Positions 25,380 to 34,397 of a stretch of DNA of 56,615 bases are shown here, in pieces. Source of the DNA: Alphaproteobacteria bacterium (lineage in GTDB: Bacteria; Pseudomonadota; Alphaproteobacteria; Rhizobiales; Devosiaceae); assembly GCA_018818925.1 (NCBI GenBank), contig JAHJQZ010000093.1, positions 1 to 56,615 of the forward strand, written 5' to 3'. The translations under genes were made by a program, and so were the position numbers. Each line of letters starts with the position of its first letter. The first letter of the stretch is position 1. The notes under the pieces were generated by a model. The model was not told where the DNA came from. It was given only the letters and a program-made list of their open reading frames with translations, and made no database searches.

Positions 25380-25566
25380 CAGGTGATTTAGCCACCTGCC
25401 TCAGTGAATTCCCTACGGCTCTTCTCAGGTCCGCCGCAACTCCTGGGTCCGTAGGGAGGCTGGTCCGGCCGCGTAAGAGTGGCCTCTTCGAGGCGTGCCG
25501 GACCAGCCACCTCTCAGGTTCCGTCCGAACCGGAAAAGCCGTCGCCCCGAAAGGCGACGGTTTTTT
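25380..25566 (+). ncRNA. Structured small RNA with own promoter and intrinsic terminator, family not identified
   Basis: About 187 bases between pleD and rpmG with no open frame but dense secondary structure. Visible stems: AGGTG/CACCT (25381-25397); CCCTACGG/CCGTAGGG (25411-25418 with 25449-25456) enclosing CTCAGG/CCTGGG; an eleven-base perfect stem GGCTGGTCCGG/CCGGACCAGCC (25458-25468 with 25498-25508) capped by GCCTC-TTC-GAGGC; GGTTC/GAACC (25517-25531); and the terminator stem ending in six Ts. A promoter lies just upstream. Size resembles 6S RNA but two side-by-side hairpins do not fit 6S's single long hairpin with central bubble; it lacks SRP and tmRNA signatures. It may belong to one of the alpha-r small RNA families described in Sinorhizobium, but I cannot confirm that. 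Confidence 0.75.
25539..25566 (+). terminator. Intrinsic terminator of the ncRNA
   Basis: CCGTCGCC (25539-25546), loop CCGAAA, GGCGACGG (25553-25560), then six Ts (25561-25566). This is a textbook rho-independent terminator on the plus strand. Confidence 0.95.
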
Positions 25567-25583
25567 GTTGTGAAGGAGCCATG

Positions 25584-25604
25584 AAAAAACCCGCCATCGG
25601 CGGG
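25584..25604 (-). terminator. Intrinsic terminator of rpmG
   Basis: On the minus strand CCCGCC (25604-25599), loop GAT, GGCGGG (25595-25590) and six Ts (25589-25584). It lies 30 bases after the rpmG stop and 18 bases from the convergent ncRNA terminator. Confidence 0.9.
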
Positions 25605-25634
25605 TTCTTCAAAATGTGGCGCTGCGGCCCAGGA

Positions 25635-25802
25635 TCACTTGATCTTGGTTTCCTTGAAATCGACATGCTTGCGCACGACCGGGTCGTACTTCTTCATCGT
25701 CATCTTCTCGGTCATCGTCCGCGCGTTCTTCTTGGTCACGTAGAAAAAGCCGGTGTCGGCGGTCGACAGGAGCTTGATCTTGACGGTGTTTGCCTTGGCC
25801 AT
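25635..25802 (-). CDS. rpmG: 50S ribosomal protein bL33
   Basis: 55-residue ribosomal protein, translated [20 protein letters not shown] then [20 protein letters not shown] and [15 protein letters not shown]. This is the cysteine-free form of L33 typical of alphaproteobacteria, so it does not need zinc. L33 binds 23S rRNA near the E site. ATG 25802 is the only reasonable start. It is followed by its own terminator and is convergent with the small RNA gene. A frame in another register over the same bases is a shadow. Confidence 0.97.
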   Translation of the reverse strand: MAKANTVKIKLLSTADTGFFYVTKKNARTMTEKMTMKKYDPVVRKHVDFKETKIK

Positions 25803-25907
25803 TGTCTTTGTCCCGAACTAAAAACCGCACGCGCGTCGACGTGCGGCTGGAATTTGCGCGCAACCTACGGAATTGCCGCTAAATGTCAAGCGATGGCGGC
25901 GCGCCTG

Positions 25908-26321
25908 CTATTGTTCCTCCGGCGACGCCGCATCGCGGCCGGAACCGAAGCCGTGCATGCGCTTGGCCCATTGCATGCCGACGACCATGCCCTTCAACGG
26001 TTGCAGCAGGGCGAGCGGCAGGACAATGCCGAGCGGCACCATGATCATCAGATAGGTCATCGGCGCGATGTGCCATACCATGTCGAGATGGATCATGACG
26101 CCGATGAGCAGATGCCCGACGACGAGAATGGCCAGATAGGGCGGCAGGTCGTCGGCGCGATGGTGATGCATTGGCGCGCCGCAGGCGTCGCACCTGTCGA
26201 CGGTCTTCAGGAAGCCCTTGAACAGACGCGCCTTGCCGCAGGCCGGGCACTTGCCGGCAAGCCCGTGCATTGCCGCGGGCAGCATCGGCCGCTCGTTCGC
26301 GTCGGTCAGGGTCACGGACAT
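25908..26321 (-). CDS. DUF983 family membrane protein
   Basis: 137 residues. The N-terminal third carries two CxxC pairs in a zinc-ribbon pattern, KCPACGKARLFKGFLK and RCDACGAPM, followed by two hydrophobic helices (YLAILVVGHLLIGVMIHL and LMIMVPLGIVLPLALL) and a short polar tail. This is the DUF983 layout; function is unknown, though some relatives sit near cytochrome oxidase genes. ATG 26321 is three bases after the rnr stop, and GAGGAGA within the rnr end supplies the ribosome site, so translation is probably coupled to rnr. Confidence 0.92.
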   Translation of the reverse strand: MSVTLTDANERPMLPAAMHGLAGKCPACGKARLFKGFLKTVDRCDACGAPMHHHRADDLPPYLAILVVGHLLIGVMIHLDMVWHIAPMTYLMIMVPLGIVLPLALLQPLKGMVVGMQWAKRMHGFGSGRDAASPEEQ

Positions 26322-26323
26322 GC

Positions 26324-28612
26324 CTATCTCCTCTTGTGGCGGTGATGCTGCGGGTGGCCGCGACCGCCCCGTTTTCCCGTCAGCTGCGTCTTCGGCCCCT
26401 CGCTGAGGATTTCGAACCGCAAGGCACCGGCCATCGGCGCCGCTTCCAGCAGCCTGACCTCGACCGGCAGACCAAGACCGAAGGTTTCTCCGGTGCGCTC
26501 GCCGACAAGGGCCTGCTTGTCTTCGATGTAGCGAAAGAATTCAAGCCCGAGGCTCGATGCCGGCACGAAGCCGTCGGCGCCGGTCTCGTCGAGCCTGACG
26601 AACAGGCCCGACTTGGTGACCCCGGAGATGCGCCCCATGAAGCGGGCGCCGATCCGGTCGGCCATGAAGCGGGCCAGAAGCCGGTCGTTAGTCTCGCGTT
26701 CCGCCATCAGGGCGCGCCGTTCGGTCGACGAGATGTGCTGGGAAATGCCGGCGAGCTTGGCCGCCTCGCTTTCGGTCAGCCCGTCGGCGCCAAGCCCGAG
26801 CTGGCGGATAAGCGCCCGGTGGACGATCAGGTCGGCATAGCGGCGGATCGGCGAGGTGAAATGGGCGTAGCGGTCGAGATTGAGGCCGAAATGGCCGTAA
26901 TTCTCGGGGGCATACTCGGCCTGCGCCTGGCTGCGCAGGACCATTTCCGCGACCTGGGCCTCGACGCCAGCCTCCACCGCCTTCTTGAGAACGCGGTTGA
27001 AATGGGCCGGCCGCACGCTTTCCGCTCCCGAAAACGGCAGTTTGAGGGCGTTGAGGAAGTCCTTGAGCGCCGCGAGCTTTTCACGCCCGGGCGAATCGTG
27101 GACGCGGTAGACGAGGGGGGTGCCGCCGCGTTCGAGCGTTTCGGCCGCCGCGACATTGGCCATGATCATCATTTCCTCGATCAGCCGGTGCGCCGCGAGC
27201 CGTTCGGGAATGTGAATGCCGGTGACGTTGCCGTTTTCATCAAGTTCGATCTTGCGCTCGGGCAGGTCGAGGGCCAGCGGTCCGCGCCGGTCCCGCGCTT
27301 CGGCCAATACGGCATAGGCGGCCCAGAGCGGCCTGAGGACGGGATCGAGCAGCGGCCCGGTGACATCGTCCGGCCGGCCGTCTATCGCCGCCTGCGCCTG
27401 GCCGTAGGCGAGCTTGCCGGCCGAGCGGATCGTCACCCGGTGGAAGGAGTGGGCGCGCTTGTGGCCGGTCCTGTCGAACACCATGCGCAAGCCGAGGGCG
27501 GGGCGGTTCTCGCCGCCCTTGAGCGAGCACAGGTCGTTGGAGATGCGCTCGGGCAGCATCGGCACCACCCGGTCGGGGAAATAGACCGAATTACCCCTAA
27601 TATAGGCCTCGCGGTCGAGCCCGGTGCCGGGCCGCACATAGGCGGCGACATCGGCAATGGCGACATAGACCACATGTCCGCCTTCATTGCCCTTGTCCGC
27701 GTCCGGTTCGGCAAAGACGGCGTCGTCGTGGTCCTTGGCGGTTTCGGGATCGATGGTGACAAAGGCAATGGCGCGCCAATCCTCGCGGCCTTCGATCCCG
27801 ATCTCTTCGGCCTCCGCCGCCTCGGCCAGAACGCTCGGGGAAAACCTGTAGGGGATTTCGAGGTTGTGCAGGGCGACCAGCGACACGGCGCCCTCGCTGT
27901 CGGGATTGCCGACAACCGCCGTCACCCTGGCCTTGGGCAGCATCAGCCGGCCGGCCGCGCGCACCTCGACCTCGACGAGATCGCCGTCCCTGGCATTGCC
28001 GAGATCGCCCGCTTCGATGCGCATCTCGCGCTGCTTGCGGTCGACCGGCACCAGACGGGCGCCCGTGTCGTCGCAGCGGACGATGCCGATCTGGGCCCGA
28101 CGCGGCTTGTCGAGGATCTTCATCGCCCGCGCCGAATAGACCGGCACCGGCCCGTCGCCGCGCTCAATGCGGGCAAGGATGCGATCGCCCGGACCGGGCA
28201 CGACACGGGCGCCGCGCGGCGTCTCGATGCGGATGTCCGGCCGCTCGCCGTCCGCCTCGTCCCAATTGGCCGGATGGGCGATCATGTCCTCCGGATCGGC
28301 GTCCGAGGCGATGTCGAGGACGGTGACCGACGGCAGTTCGGCGGCGCGTCGCAGCGTCTTGCGCGATCGGGCGATCAGGCCTTCTTCTTCCATTTCCCTG
28401 AGCAGCCCCTTGAACGGCACCCGCATGTCGCCGGCAATACCGAAAACGCGCACCAGATCGCGCTTAGAACTGCTGGTCGGCAGTTCGGCGAGTGCCTCGA
28501 GAATGTCCTCGCGGCTCGGCAACGCTCCCGCCGCCGGCCGCTTGACGGGCCGGCGAATCGACGGCGGCGCGCTGTCACGGAACCGTTTGGCCCCCGGAAT
28601 CTTGCGCGCCAT
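26324..28612 (-). CDS. rnr: Ribonuclease R
   Basis: 762-residue 3'-5' exoribonuclease that degrades structured RNA and acts in rRNA quality control. In order: a helix-turn-helix-like N-terminal region (about 25-85), cold-shock OB domains (about 100-230), the RNB catalytic domain with VTIDPETAKDHDDAVFA near residue 280 (metal-binding aspartates) and SIYFPDRVVPMLPE-type family core near residue 335, and an S1 domain near 635-725. The C-terminus is Arg/Gly/His-rich. ATG 28612 overlaps the topA stop by one base, so the two are co-transcribed leftward. Confidence 0.96.
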   Translation of the reverse strand: MARKIPGAKRFRDSAPPSIRRPVKRPAAGALPSREDILEALAELPTSSSKRDLVRVFGIAGDMRVPFKGLLREMEEEGLIARSRKTLRRAAELPSVTVLDIASDADPEDMIAHPANWDEADGERPDIRIETPRGARVVPGPGDRILARIERGDGPVPVYSARAMKILDKPRRAQIGIVRCDDTGARLVPVDRKQREMRIEAGDLGNARDGDLVEVEVRAAGRLMLPKARVTAVVGNPDSEGAVSLVALHNLEIPYRFSPSVLAEAAEAEEIGIEGREDWRAIAFVTIDPETAKDHDDAVFAEPDADKGNEGGHVVYVAIADVAAYVRPGTGLDREAYIRGNSVYFPDRVVPMLPERISNDLCSLKGGENRPALGLRMVFDRTGHKRAHSFHRVTIRSAGKLAYGQAQAAIDGRPDDVTGPLLDPVLRPLWAAYAVLAEARDRRGPLALDLPERKIELDENGNVTGIHIPERLAAHRLIEEMMIMANVAAAETLERGGTPLVYRVHDSPGREKLAALKDFLNALKLPFSGAESVRPAHFNRVLKKAVEAGVEAQVAEMVLRSQAQAEYAPENYGHFGLNLDRYAHFTSPIRRYADLIVHRALIRQLGLGADGLTESEAAKLAGISQHISSTERRALMAERETNDRLLARFMADRIGARFMGRISGVTKSGLFVRLDETGADGFVPASSLGLEFFRYIEDKQALVGERTGETFGLGLPVEVRLLEAAPMAGALRFEILSEGPKTQLTGKRGGRGHPQHHRHKRR

Positions 28613-31224
28613 CAGGCTTTGGCTTTGGCTTTGGGCTTGACGGCGGCCTTTGTCGTCTTGGGCTTTGTCGTCTTGGGCTTGGCGGTCATGGCCTTGGTCG
28701 TTCTGGATTTGCCGGATGCGCCGCCCTTGGCGGCGATCAGCTCGAGGGCCCGGTCGAGCGTCACGTCCTCGGGCTTCAGGTCCTTGGGCAGGGTAGCGTT
28801 GATCCTGCCGTGGTTGACATAGGGACCGTAGCGGCCGTCGCGCACCGTTATGGTCCCGCCGTCCGGATGCTCGCCGAGCGATTTGAGCGCCGCCGGCGCC
28901 GACCGCCCGCCGCGCCCGCCATTTGCCGCTTTGGCGGCGATGAGGTCGACGGCACGGTTGAGCCCGACCGAGAACACCTCCTCGATATCGGGCAGATTGG
29001 CATATTTGCCGTCATGCTGGACGAAGGGCCCGTAGCGCCCGAGCCCGGCGGTGATCGGCTTGCCGTCCTCCGGATGCGCCCCGACCGCGCGCGGCAGCGA
29101 CAACAGCCTCAGCGCCTGTTCGAAGCTCAGCACTGCCGGCTCCCAGCCCTTGGGCAGGCTCGAACGCTTGGCGTCCTTGCCGTCGCCGAGCTGCACATAG
29201 GGGCCGAAGCGCCCCGATTTCAGCCAGACTGTCTCTCCCGTCTGCGGGTCGATGCCGAGCTCACCGTCGCCATCAGGCGTCTCGGCCGCCTGGCCGGTGG
29301 CGCTGTCGGCAAGCTGGGCCGTGTGGCGGCATTCGGGATAGTTGGAACAGCCGATGAAACCGCCATATTTGCCGAGCTTCAGCGACAGCGTGCCGGTGCC
29401 GCAGGTCGGGCAGCGGCGCGGGTCCGAGCCGTCATCGCGGGAGGGGAAGATGTGATCGGCGAGGGTATCGTTGAGCGCATCAAGCACTTCGGAGACCCTG
29501 AGGTCCTTGATCTCGTCGACATGGGCGGAAAAATCCGTCCAGAAGCGCCGCAACACGTCCTTCCAGGCGATCTCGCCGGCCGAGACGCGGTCGAGATCCT
29601 CTTCGAGCCCGGCGGTGAAGCCGTATTCGACATATTTCGTGAAAAAGCTCTCGAGGAAGGCCGTGACGACGCGGCCGCGGTCCTCGGGAATGAGGGCGCG
29701 CTTGTCGAGCCGGACGTAACTGCGGTCCTGCAGCACCGAAAGGGTCGAGGCATAGGTCGAAGGCCGGCCGATGCCGAGCTCTTCCATCTTCTTGATCAGG
29801 CTCGCCTCGGAATAGCGCGGCGGCGGCTGGGTGAAATGCTGGTCGATCTGGCATTTTTCGAGCGTTGGCCTGTCGCCGGTCTTGAGCGGCGGCAGTTCGC
29901 GCTCGTTTTCGTCACCGTCCTCGCGCTCGTCATTGGCGACGACGCCGTAAAGCTTGAGGAAACCCGGAAAGGTGACGACCGATCCGACGGCCCTGAGCGT
30001 CACCGCCGGCGCCGACCCGGTCACGGCGATGTCGGCGGTGGTGCGCTCGATCTCGGCCGATTTCATCTGGCTGGCCAGTGTCCGCCGCCAGATCAGCTCG
30101 TAGAGCCTGAGCTGATCGTGATCGAGATGCTTGAGCTTGTCCGGCGTACCGAACATGTCGGTCGGTCGGATGGCTTCGTGCGCCTCCTGTGCGTTCTTGG
30201 CCTTGGTCTGATAGAGCCGTGGCTTTTCGGGCAGGTAGTCGTCGCCAAACTGCGCGGCGATCGCCCGTCGCGCCTGCTCGATGCCCTCGGGGGCCATCTG
30301 CACGGCGTCGGTACGCATATAGGTGATCAGGCCGACTGTCTCGCCATTGACCGTGACGCCTTCGTAGAGCCTATGCGCCACCTGCATGGTCCGCGCCGGC
30401 GAAAAGCCGAGCCGCGAACTCGCCTCCTGCTGCAGCGTCGAGGTGGTGAAGGGCGGATAGGGATTGCGCCTGGTCGGCTTCTTGTCGACGCTTTCGACAT
30501 GGAAGGCGCCGCTCTCGATGGCGCCCTTGAGCCTTTCCGCCTCGCCCTGATTGGCGATGGCCAGCTTGTCGGTCTTTGTGCCGTCGACGGCATAAAGACG
30601 GGCGAGGAACGGCTTGTCGGCCTCAATGAGCGTGGCTTCGACGCTCCAGTATTCCTGCGCGCGGAACCTCTCGATCTCGGCCTCGCGGTCGCAGACGAGT
30701 CTCAGGGCCACCGACTGCACCCGGCCGGCCGAACGCGAGCCGGGCAGCTTGCGCCAAAGGACTGGCGACAGGGTGAACCCGACGAGATAGTCGAGCGCCC
30801 GCCGCGCCAGATAGGCATCGACCAGCGGCACGTCGATGTCGCGCGGATGCGCCATCGCCTCGGTGACCGCCGACTTGGTGATGGCGTTGAAGACGACGCG
30901 CCGGACCGGCTGGCCCTTGATCACCTTTTTCTGCCGGAGCACGTCCAGAACGTGCCAGGAAATCGCCTCGCCCTCGCGATCGGGGTCGGTGGCGAGAATC
31001 ACCTCGTCGGCGTCCTTGACCGCCCTGGCGATGTCGGTCAGGCGCTTCTTGGAGGCGGCGTCGACCTCCCAAAGCATGGCGAAATCGGCCTCGGGATCGA
31101 CCGAGCCGTCCTTGGCCGGAAGGTCGCGCACATGGCCGAAACTGGCCAGGACCTCGTAGTCCTTGCCGAGGTATTTGTTGATGGTTTTGGCTTTTGCCGG
31201 ACTTTCGACGATAACCACTTTCAT
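28612..31224 (-). CDS. topA: DNA topoisomerase I (type IA, omega protein)
   Basis: 870-residue topoisomerase that relaxes negative supercoils. The TOPRIM domain begins at once (MKVVIVESPAKAKTINKYLG) with the acidic motif ATDPDREGEAISWHV near residue 110. The active-site tyrosine is in GLITYMRTDA near residue 300. Zinc-ribbon-like repeats follow (CPTCGTGTLSLKLGKYGGF-IGCSNYPEC near 585), then three weaker repeats with GRYGPYVQ/GPFVQHDG, and finally a Lys/Thr/Pro-rich tail of about 45 residues. ATG 31224 is at the conserved N-terminus; longer in-frame starts add unrelated residues. The end overlaps rnr. Confidence 0.96.
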   Translation of the reverse strand: MKVVIVESPAKAKTINKYLGKDYEVLASFGHVRDLPAKDGSVDPEADFAMLWEVDAASKKRLTDIARAVKDADEVILATDPDREGEAISWHVLDVLRQKKVIKGQPVRRVVFNAITKSAVTEAMAHPRDIDVPLVDAYLARRALDYLVGFTLSPVLWRKLPGSRSAGRVQSVALRLVCDREAEIERFRAQEYWSVEATLIEADKPFLARLYAVDGTKTDKLAIANQGEAERLKGAIESGAFHVESVDKKPTRRNPYPPFTTSTLQQEASSRLGFSPARTMQVAHRLYEGVTVNGETVGLITYMRTDAVQMAPEGIEQARRAIAAQFGDDYLPEKPRLYQTKAKNAQEAHEAIRPTDMFGTPDKLKHLDHDQLRLYELIWRRTLASQMKSAEIERTTADIAVTGSAPAVTLRAVGSVVTFPGFLKLYGVVANDEREDGDENERELPPLKTGDRPTLEKCQIDQHFTQPPPRYSEASLIKKMEELGIGRPSTYASTLSVLQDRSYVRLDKRALIPEDRGRVVTAFLESFFTKYVEYGFTAGLEEDLDRVSAGEIAWKDVLRRFWTDFSAHVDEIKDLRVSEVLDALNDTLADHIFPSRDDGSDPRRCPTCGTGTLSLKLGKYGGFIGCSNYPECRHTAQLADSATGQAAETPDGDGELGIDPQTGETVWLKSGRFGPYVQLGDGKDAKRSSLPKGWEPAVLSFEQALRLLSLPRAVGAHPEDGKPITAGLGRYGPFVQHDGKYANLPDIEEVFSVGLNRAVDLIAAKAANGGRGGRSAPAALKSLGEHPDGGTITVRDGRYGPYVNHGRINATLPKDLKPEDVTLDRALELIAAKGGASGKSRTTKAMTAKPKTTKPKTTKAAVKPKAKAKA

Positions 31225-31343
31225 GCCGGCAAGGCTCCAGTTGTGTCGGTGAGAGGTCCGGCCGGGCGGGCGCAACGCAGCGGCGCCGGATCGAGGCGCA
31301 AAATGGTCATTCGTGGTGCCGGTGTCAATGCGACCGGTCGCAA

Positions 31344-32477
31344 TCAGCTTTCGGGCCTGAGCGCGACGAGCTGGCCGCTGCCCCATTCGATGCGCCCGGC
31401 GATGTCGAGTTCCATGAGCATGACCTGCAGGAGTGCGGCATGCAGCCCGGTGTCCGCGACGAGCTGGTCGACGGTCACCGGCGTCATGCTCAGGGCCGAC
31501 AGCAGCCGGGCGCGGTCACTGTCCTGTGGCTCGGCGCCCGCTTCTGTGTCGGCGAAGAAGTCCGCCTCCGGCTCGAACAGGGGCAGACGGGCCGGGTCCG
31601 CCGTCGACAGCGCCTCGATGATGTCGGCGCCCGACGCGACCAGCATGGCGCCCTGCCGGATCAGGCCGTTGGCGCCCTCCGAACGCGGATCGAGCGGCGA
31701 GCCGGGCACGGCGAAGACCTCGCGGTTCTGTTCGAGCGCCAGCCGTGCCGTGATCAGCGAGCCGGAGCGTTTGGCCGCCTCGACCACCACCACGCCGAGC
31801 GACAGCCCAGAGACGATACGGTTGCGGCGCGGGAAATCGCGGGCCCGCGGCTCCCAGCCGAGCGGCATTTCGCTGACGAGCGCCCCGCCTTTTTCGACGA
31901 TTTCGGCGGCGAGCGGCGCATTCTGTTCGGGATAGACCCGGTCCATGCCGCCGGCCAGCACCGCCACGGTGCCGGTTTCGAGCGCCGCCCGATGCGCCGC
32001 CGCGTCGATGCCGCGCGCCAGGCCCGAAACCACGGCGTAGCCGGCGGCGCCGAGCGCTCCGGCCAGAAGCCGCGTCATGCGCTGTCCCGCCGTCGAAGCG
32101 TTGCGCGCCCCGACCATGCCGACGGTTTTCGTCCAGTCGAGCCGCGCCCCGCCCTTGACGGCGAGCATAGGCGGCCGCCCCGCAATGTGCCGCAGCAAAT
32201 CCGGGTATTCCGGCTCGGGCAGGGCCACGAAGCGGCCGCCCAGCCGGTCGAGCGCCGCGATCTCGTCCTCGATCTGGGCCGGCGAGGGGATGCGGAGCGC
32301 ATCGGCGCCGACCTTGCGGCCGAGCGCGGGCAGGGCAGCGAGCGCCGCCTGCGCCGAGCCGAAGCGGTTGATCAGGCGCGTAAAGCTCGCCGGCCCGACA
32401 TTGTCCGTGCGGATCAGTCGCAGCCAGTCGACGCGCTGGCTGTCCGAGAACACCGGATCGAGGCGCCGGCTTGTCAC
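31344..32477 (-). CDS. dprA: DNA-processing protein DprA
   Basis: 377-residue DprA/Smf, which binds single-stranded DNA and loads RecA during natural transformation. A SAM-like N-terminal region (RLIRTDNVGPASFTRLINRF) precedes the Rossmann-like core containing VGMVGARNASTAGQRMTRLL near residue 118, VSGLARGIDAAAHRAAL near 150, AVLAGGMDRVYPEQN, and FPRRNRIVSGLS near 215. A winged-helix domain ends the protein (LLSALSMTPVTVDQLVADTG). GTG 32477 is taken as start because GTGA overlaps the plsY stop by four bases; the open frame extends far upstream through plsY and is not coding there. Confidence 0.95.
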   Translation of the reverse strand: MTSRRLDPVFSDSQRVDWLRLIRTDNVGPASFTRLINRFGSAQAALAALPALGRKVGADALRIPSPAQIEDEIAALDRLGGRFVALPEPEYPDLLRHIAGRPPMLAVKGGARLDWTKTVGMVGARNASTAGQRMTRLLAGALGAAGYAVVSGLARGIDAAAHRAALETGTVAVLAGGMDRVYPEQNAPLAAEIVEKGGALVSEMPLGWEPRARDFPRRNRIVSGLSLGVVVVEAAKRSGSLITARLALEQNREVFAVPGSPLDPRSEGANGLIRQGAMLVASGADIIEALSTADPARLPLFEPEADFFADTEAGAEPQDSDRARLLSALSMTPVTVDQLVADTGLHAALLQVMLMELDIAGRIEWGSGQLVALRPES

Positions 32478-33094
32478 CCGTCGGCCTTCCTGTCGTCGCC
32501 GATCCTGGGTTCGGAGCCATCGATCAGCCGGCGGATATTGGCGCGGTGCTTGTAGATCAACAGGACCGACATCAGCGCCGCGCCGGTCGCCAGATGCACG
32601 CCGGACCACAAATAGGCAAAGATCGGCGCCGTCGCCGCCGCCGTCAGCGCCGCCAGCGAGGAATATTTGCGCGTCACGGCGACGATCAGCCACACGAGGC
32701 AGAAGATCAGCCCGACGATCCAGTTGATGCCGAGCATGGCGCCGATATAGGTCGCGACACCCTTGCCGCCCCTGAAGCCGAGCCAGACCGGGAAGAGGTG
32801 CCCGACAAAGGCCGCCATGCCGGCCAAGGAATAGGCGAGCGGCGGCGTGGGCACGACATAGCGGACGATCAGAACCGCCGCCGCCGCCTTGCCGGCATCG
32901 AGCAAAAGCGTTGCCGCCGCCAGCCCCCTGTTGCCGGTCCTCAGCACATTGGTGGCGCCGATATTGCCCGAGCCGATCTGGCGGATGTCGCCAAGTCCGG
33001 CCAGACGGGTGAGGATCAGCCCGAAGGGAATCGAGCCCATCAGATAGCCGAAAACCACGGCGATCAGGGTTTCGGGCGCCCAAAGCAGTTCCAT
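32474..33094 (-). CDS. plsY: Glycerol-3-phosphate acyltransferase PlsY
   Basis: 206-residue integral membrane acyltransferase that moves the acyl group from acyl-phosphate to glycerol-3-phosphate, the first step of phospholipid synthesis. The three PlsY loops are visible: GYLMGSIPFGLILTRL near residue 17, GSGNIGATNVLRTGNRGLA near 40-58, and GHLFPVWLGFRGGKGVATYIG near 95-115. Hydrophobic segments flank each. It lies between pyrC and dprA, seven bases after the former's stop codon, and overlaps dprA by four bases. Confidence 0.95.
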   Translation of the reverse strand: MELLWAPETLIAVVFGYLMGSIPFGLILTRLAGLGDIRQIGSGNIGATNVLRTGNRGLAAATLLLDAGKAAAAVLIVRYVVPTPPLAYSLAGMAAFVGHLFPVWLGFRGGKGVATYIGAMLGINWIVGLIFCLVWLIVAVTRKYSSLAALTAAATAPIFAYLWSGVHLATGAALMSVLLIYKHRANIRRLIDGSEPRIGDDRKADG

Positions 33095-33101
33095 GACGAT
33101 G

Positions 33102-34397
33102 CTACTCCCCGGTGTGGCGGAACACTTCGACGCCGCCCACGAATGTCGCCATCACCTTGCCAGAAAACCGCGCGCCTTCGAAAGCGGTGTTGCGTGCCCG
33201 CGAGCGGATCGCCGCTTCCGAGACGACCCAGGGATAATCCGGATCGACAAGGATCAGGTCGGCCGGCGCGCCCTTGGCGATGCGGCCGGCGCTGAGGCCG
33301 AGGATGCGCGCCGGACGACAGGTCATGGCGCCCAGAAGGTCCATCAGGCCGATCTCGTCGGCATGATGCAGCCTCAGGGCCGCCGCCAGCATGGTTTCGA
33401 GCCCGATGGCGCCGTTCGCCGCCTCGGCGAAGGGCTGGCGCTTGACTTCGGAATCCTGCGGGTCGTGATCGGAATGGATGACGTCGATCACCCCGGCGCC
33501 GAGCGCCGCGACCACCGCCTGCCGGTCGGTTTCCGAGCGCAGCGGCGGGTTGAGCTTGAAGAAGGTCTTGTAGGCGCCGACGTCGTTTTCATTGAGCGTC
33601 AGCGAGTTGATCGACACCCCGCACGAGATCATGGCGTTGCTTTTCTTGTGCCGCCGGACGATCTCGACCGATGCGGCGCAGGATATCTGCGCGGCGTGAT
33701 ACCTGACCCCGGTCAGCGCCGCCAGTTGCAGGTCGCGCTCGAGCGGGATGGTCTCGGCCTCGCGCGGAATGCCCTTGAGCCCGAGTCCGGTGGCGAACAG
33801 GCCCTCGTTCATCACCCCGTCGGCGACCAGCGCGGCATCGGCGACGTGGTGGACGACAGGCATGCCGAAATTGGCGGCATAGGTGAAGGCGGCCCGCAAC
33901 ACGGCGGTGTCGGCGACGGTGCGGCGACCATCGGTGAGGCAGATCGCCCCGGCCTCCTTCAACAGGCCGAATTCGGTGATGTCGGTGCCGGCAAGCCCCT
34001 TGGTCAGTGCCGCCGACGGCAACACGTTGACATTGGCGGTGTCGCGCGCCCGCCGCAGGACGAAATCGACCAGCGCCGCGTCGTCGATCACCGGATTGGC
34101 GTCCGGCATCATGACGAAGCTGGTGACGCCGCCCGCCGCCGCCGCCCGCGAGGCGCTCATCAGCGTTTCGCGGTATTCGAAACCCGGTTCGCCGGTGAAG
34201 ACGCGCATGTCGATAAGGCCCGGCGCGAGGATGAGGCCCCCGGCATCGACGCGCGTCACATTGGCCGGCGCCCCCGGTGCCGCGCCCGCGACGACGTCGA
34301 GGATCCGGCCGTCGTCGCAAAGCACCGCGCCGTTCATGTCGCGGCGGCTCGCCGGATCGAGGATGCGGGCGTTCTCGATGATGAGGGCCCGGGTCAT
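33102..34397 (-). CDS. Dihydroorotase-like protein (PyrC/PyrX type), metal-binding HxH motif missing
   Basis: 431-residue amidohydrolase-fold protein of the alphaproteobacterial PyrC group. Fold signatures are intact ([61 protein letters not shown]). At the place where catalytic dihydroorotases have DxHxHxREPG this protein has [11 protein letters not shown], so both metal-ligand histidines are absent. Known relatives such as PyrC' (PyrX) of Pseudomonas are inactive but are needed to stabilise aspartate carbamoyltransferase. ATG 34397 overlaps the pyrB stop by four bases, consistent with a stoichiometric partner. A second catalytic dihydroorotase should exist outside the window. Confidence 0.88.
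   Translation of the reverse strand: MTRALIIENARILDPASRRDMNGAVLCDDGRILDVVAGAAPGAPANVTRVDAGGLILAPGLIDMRVFTGEPGFEYRETLMSASRAAAAGGVTSFVMMPDANPVIDDAALVDFVLRRARDTANVNVLPSAALTKGLAGTDITEFGLLKEAGAICLTDGRRTVADTAVLRAAFTYAANFGMPVVHHVADAALVADGVMNEGLFATGLGLKGIPREAETIPLERDLQLAALTGVRYHAAQISCAASVEIVRRHKKSNAMISCGVSINSLTLNENDVGAYKTFFKLNPPLRSETDRQAVVAALGAGVIDVIHSDHDPQDSEVKRQPFAEAANGAIGLETMLAAALRLHHADEIGLMDLLGAMTCRPARILGLSAGRIAKGAPADLILVDPDYPWVVSEAAIRSRARNTAFEGARFSGKVMATFVGGVEVFRHTGE

Noticed and set aside
25380-25566. Assignment of the small RNA as 6S, SRP or tmRNA
   Set aside because: No single long hairpin with central bubble, no GGAAGGAAGC-type SRP loop, no tag-coding or split tmRNA features.
28810-31935. 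A 1041-codon open frame on the plus strand opposite topA
   Set aside because: Antisense shadow of topA; no recognisable domain and no ribosome site. Length alone is not evidence at this GC content.
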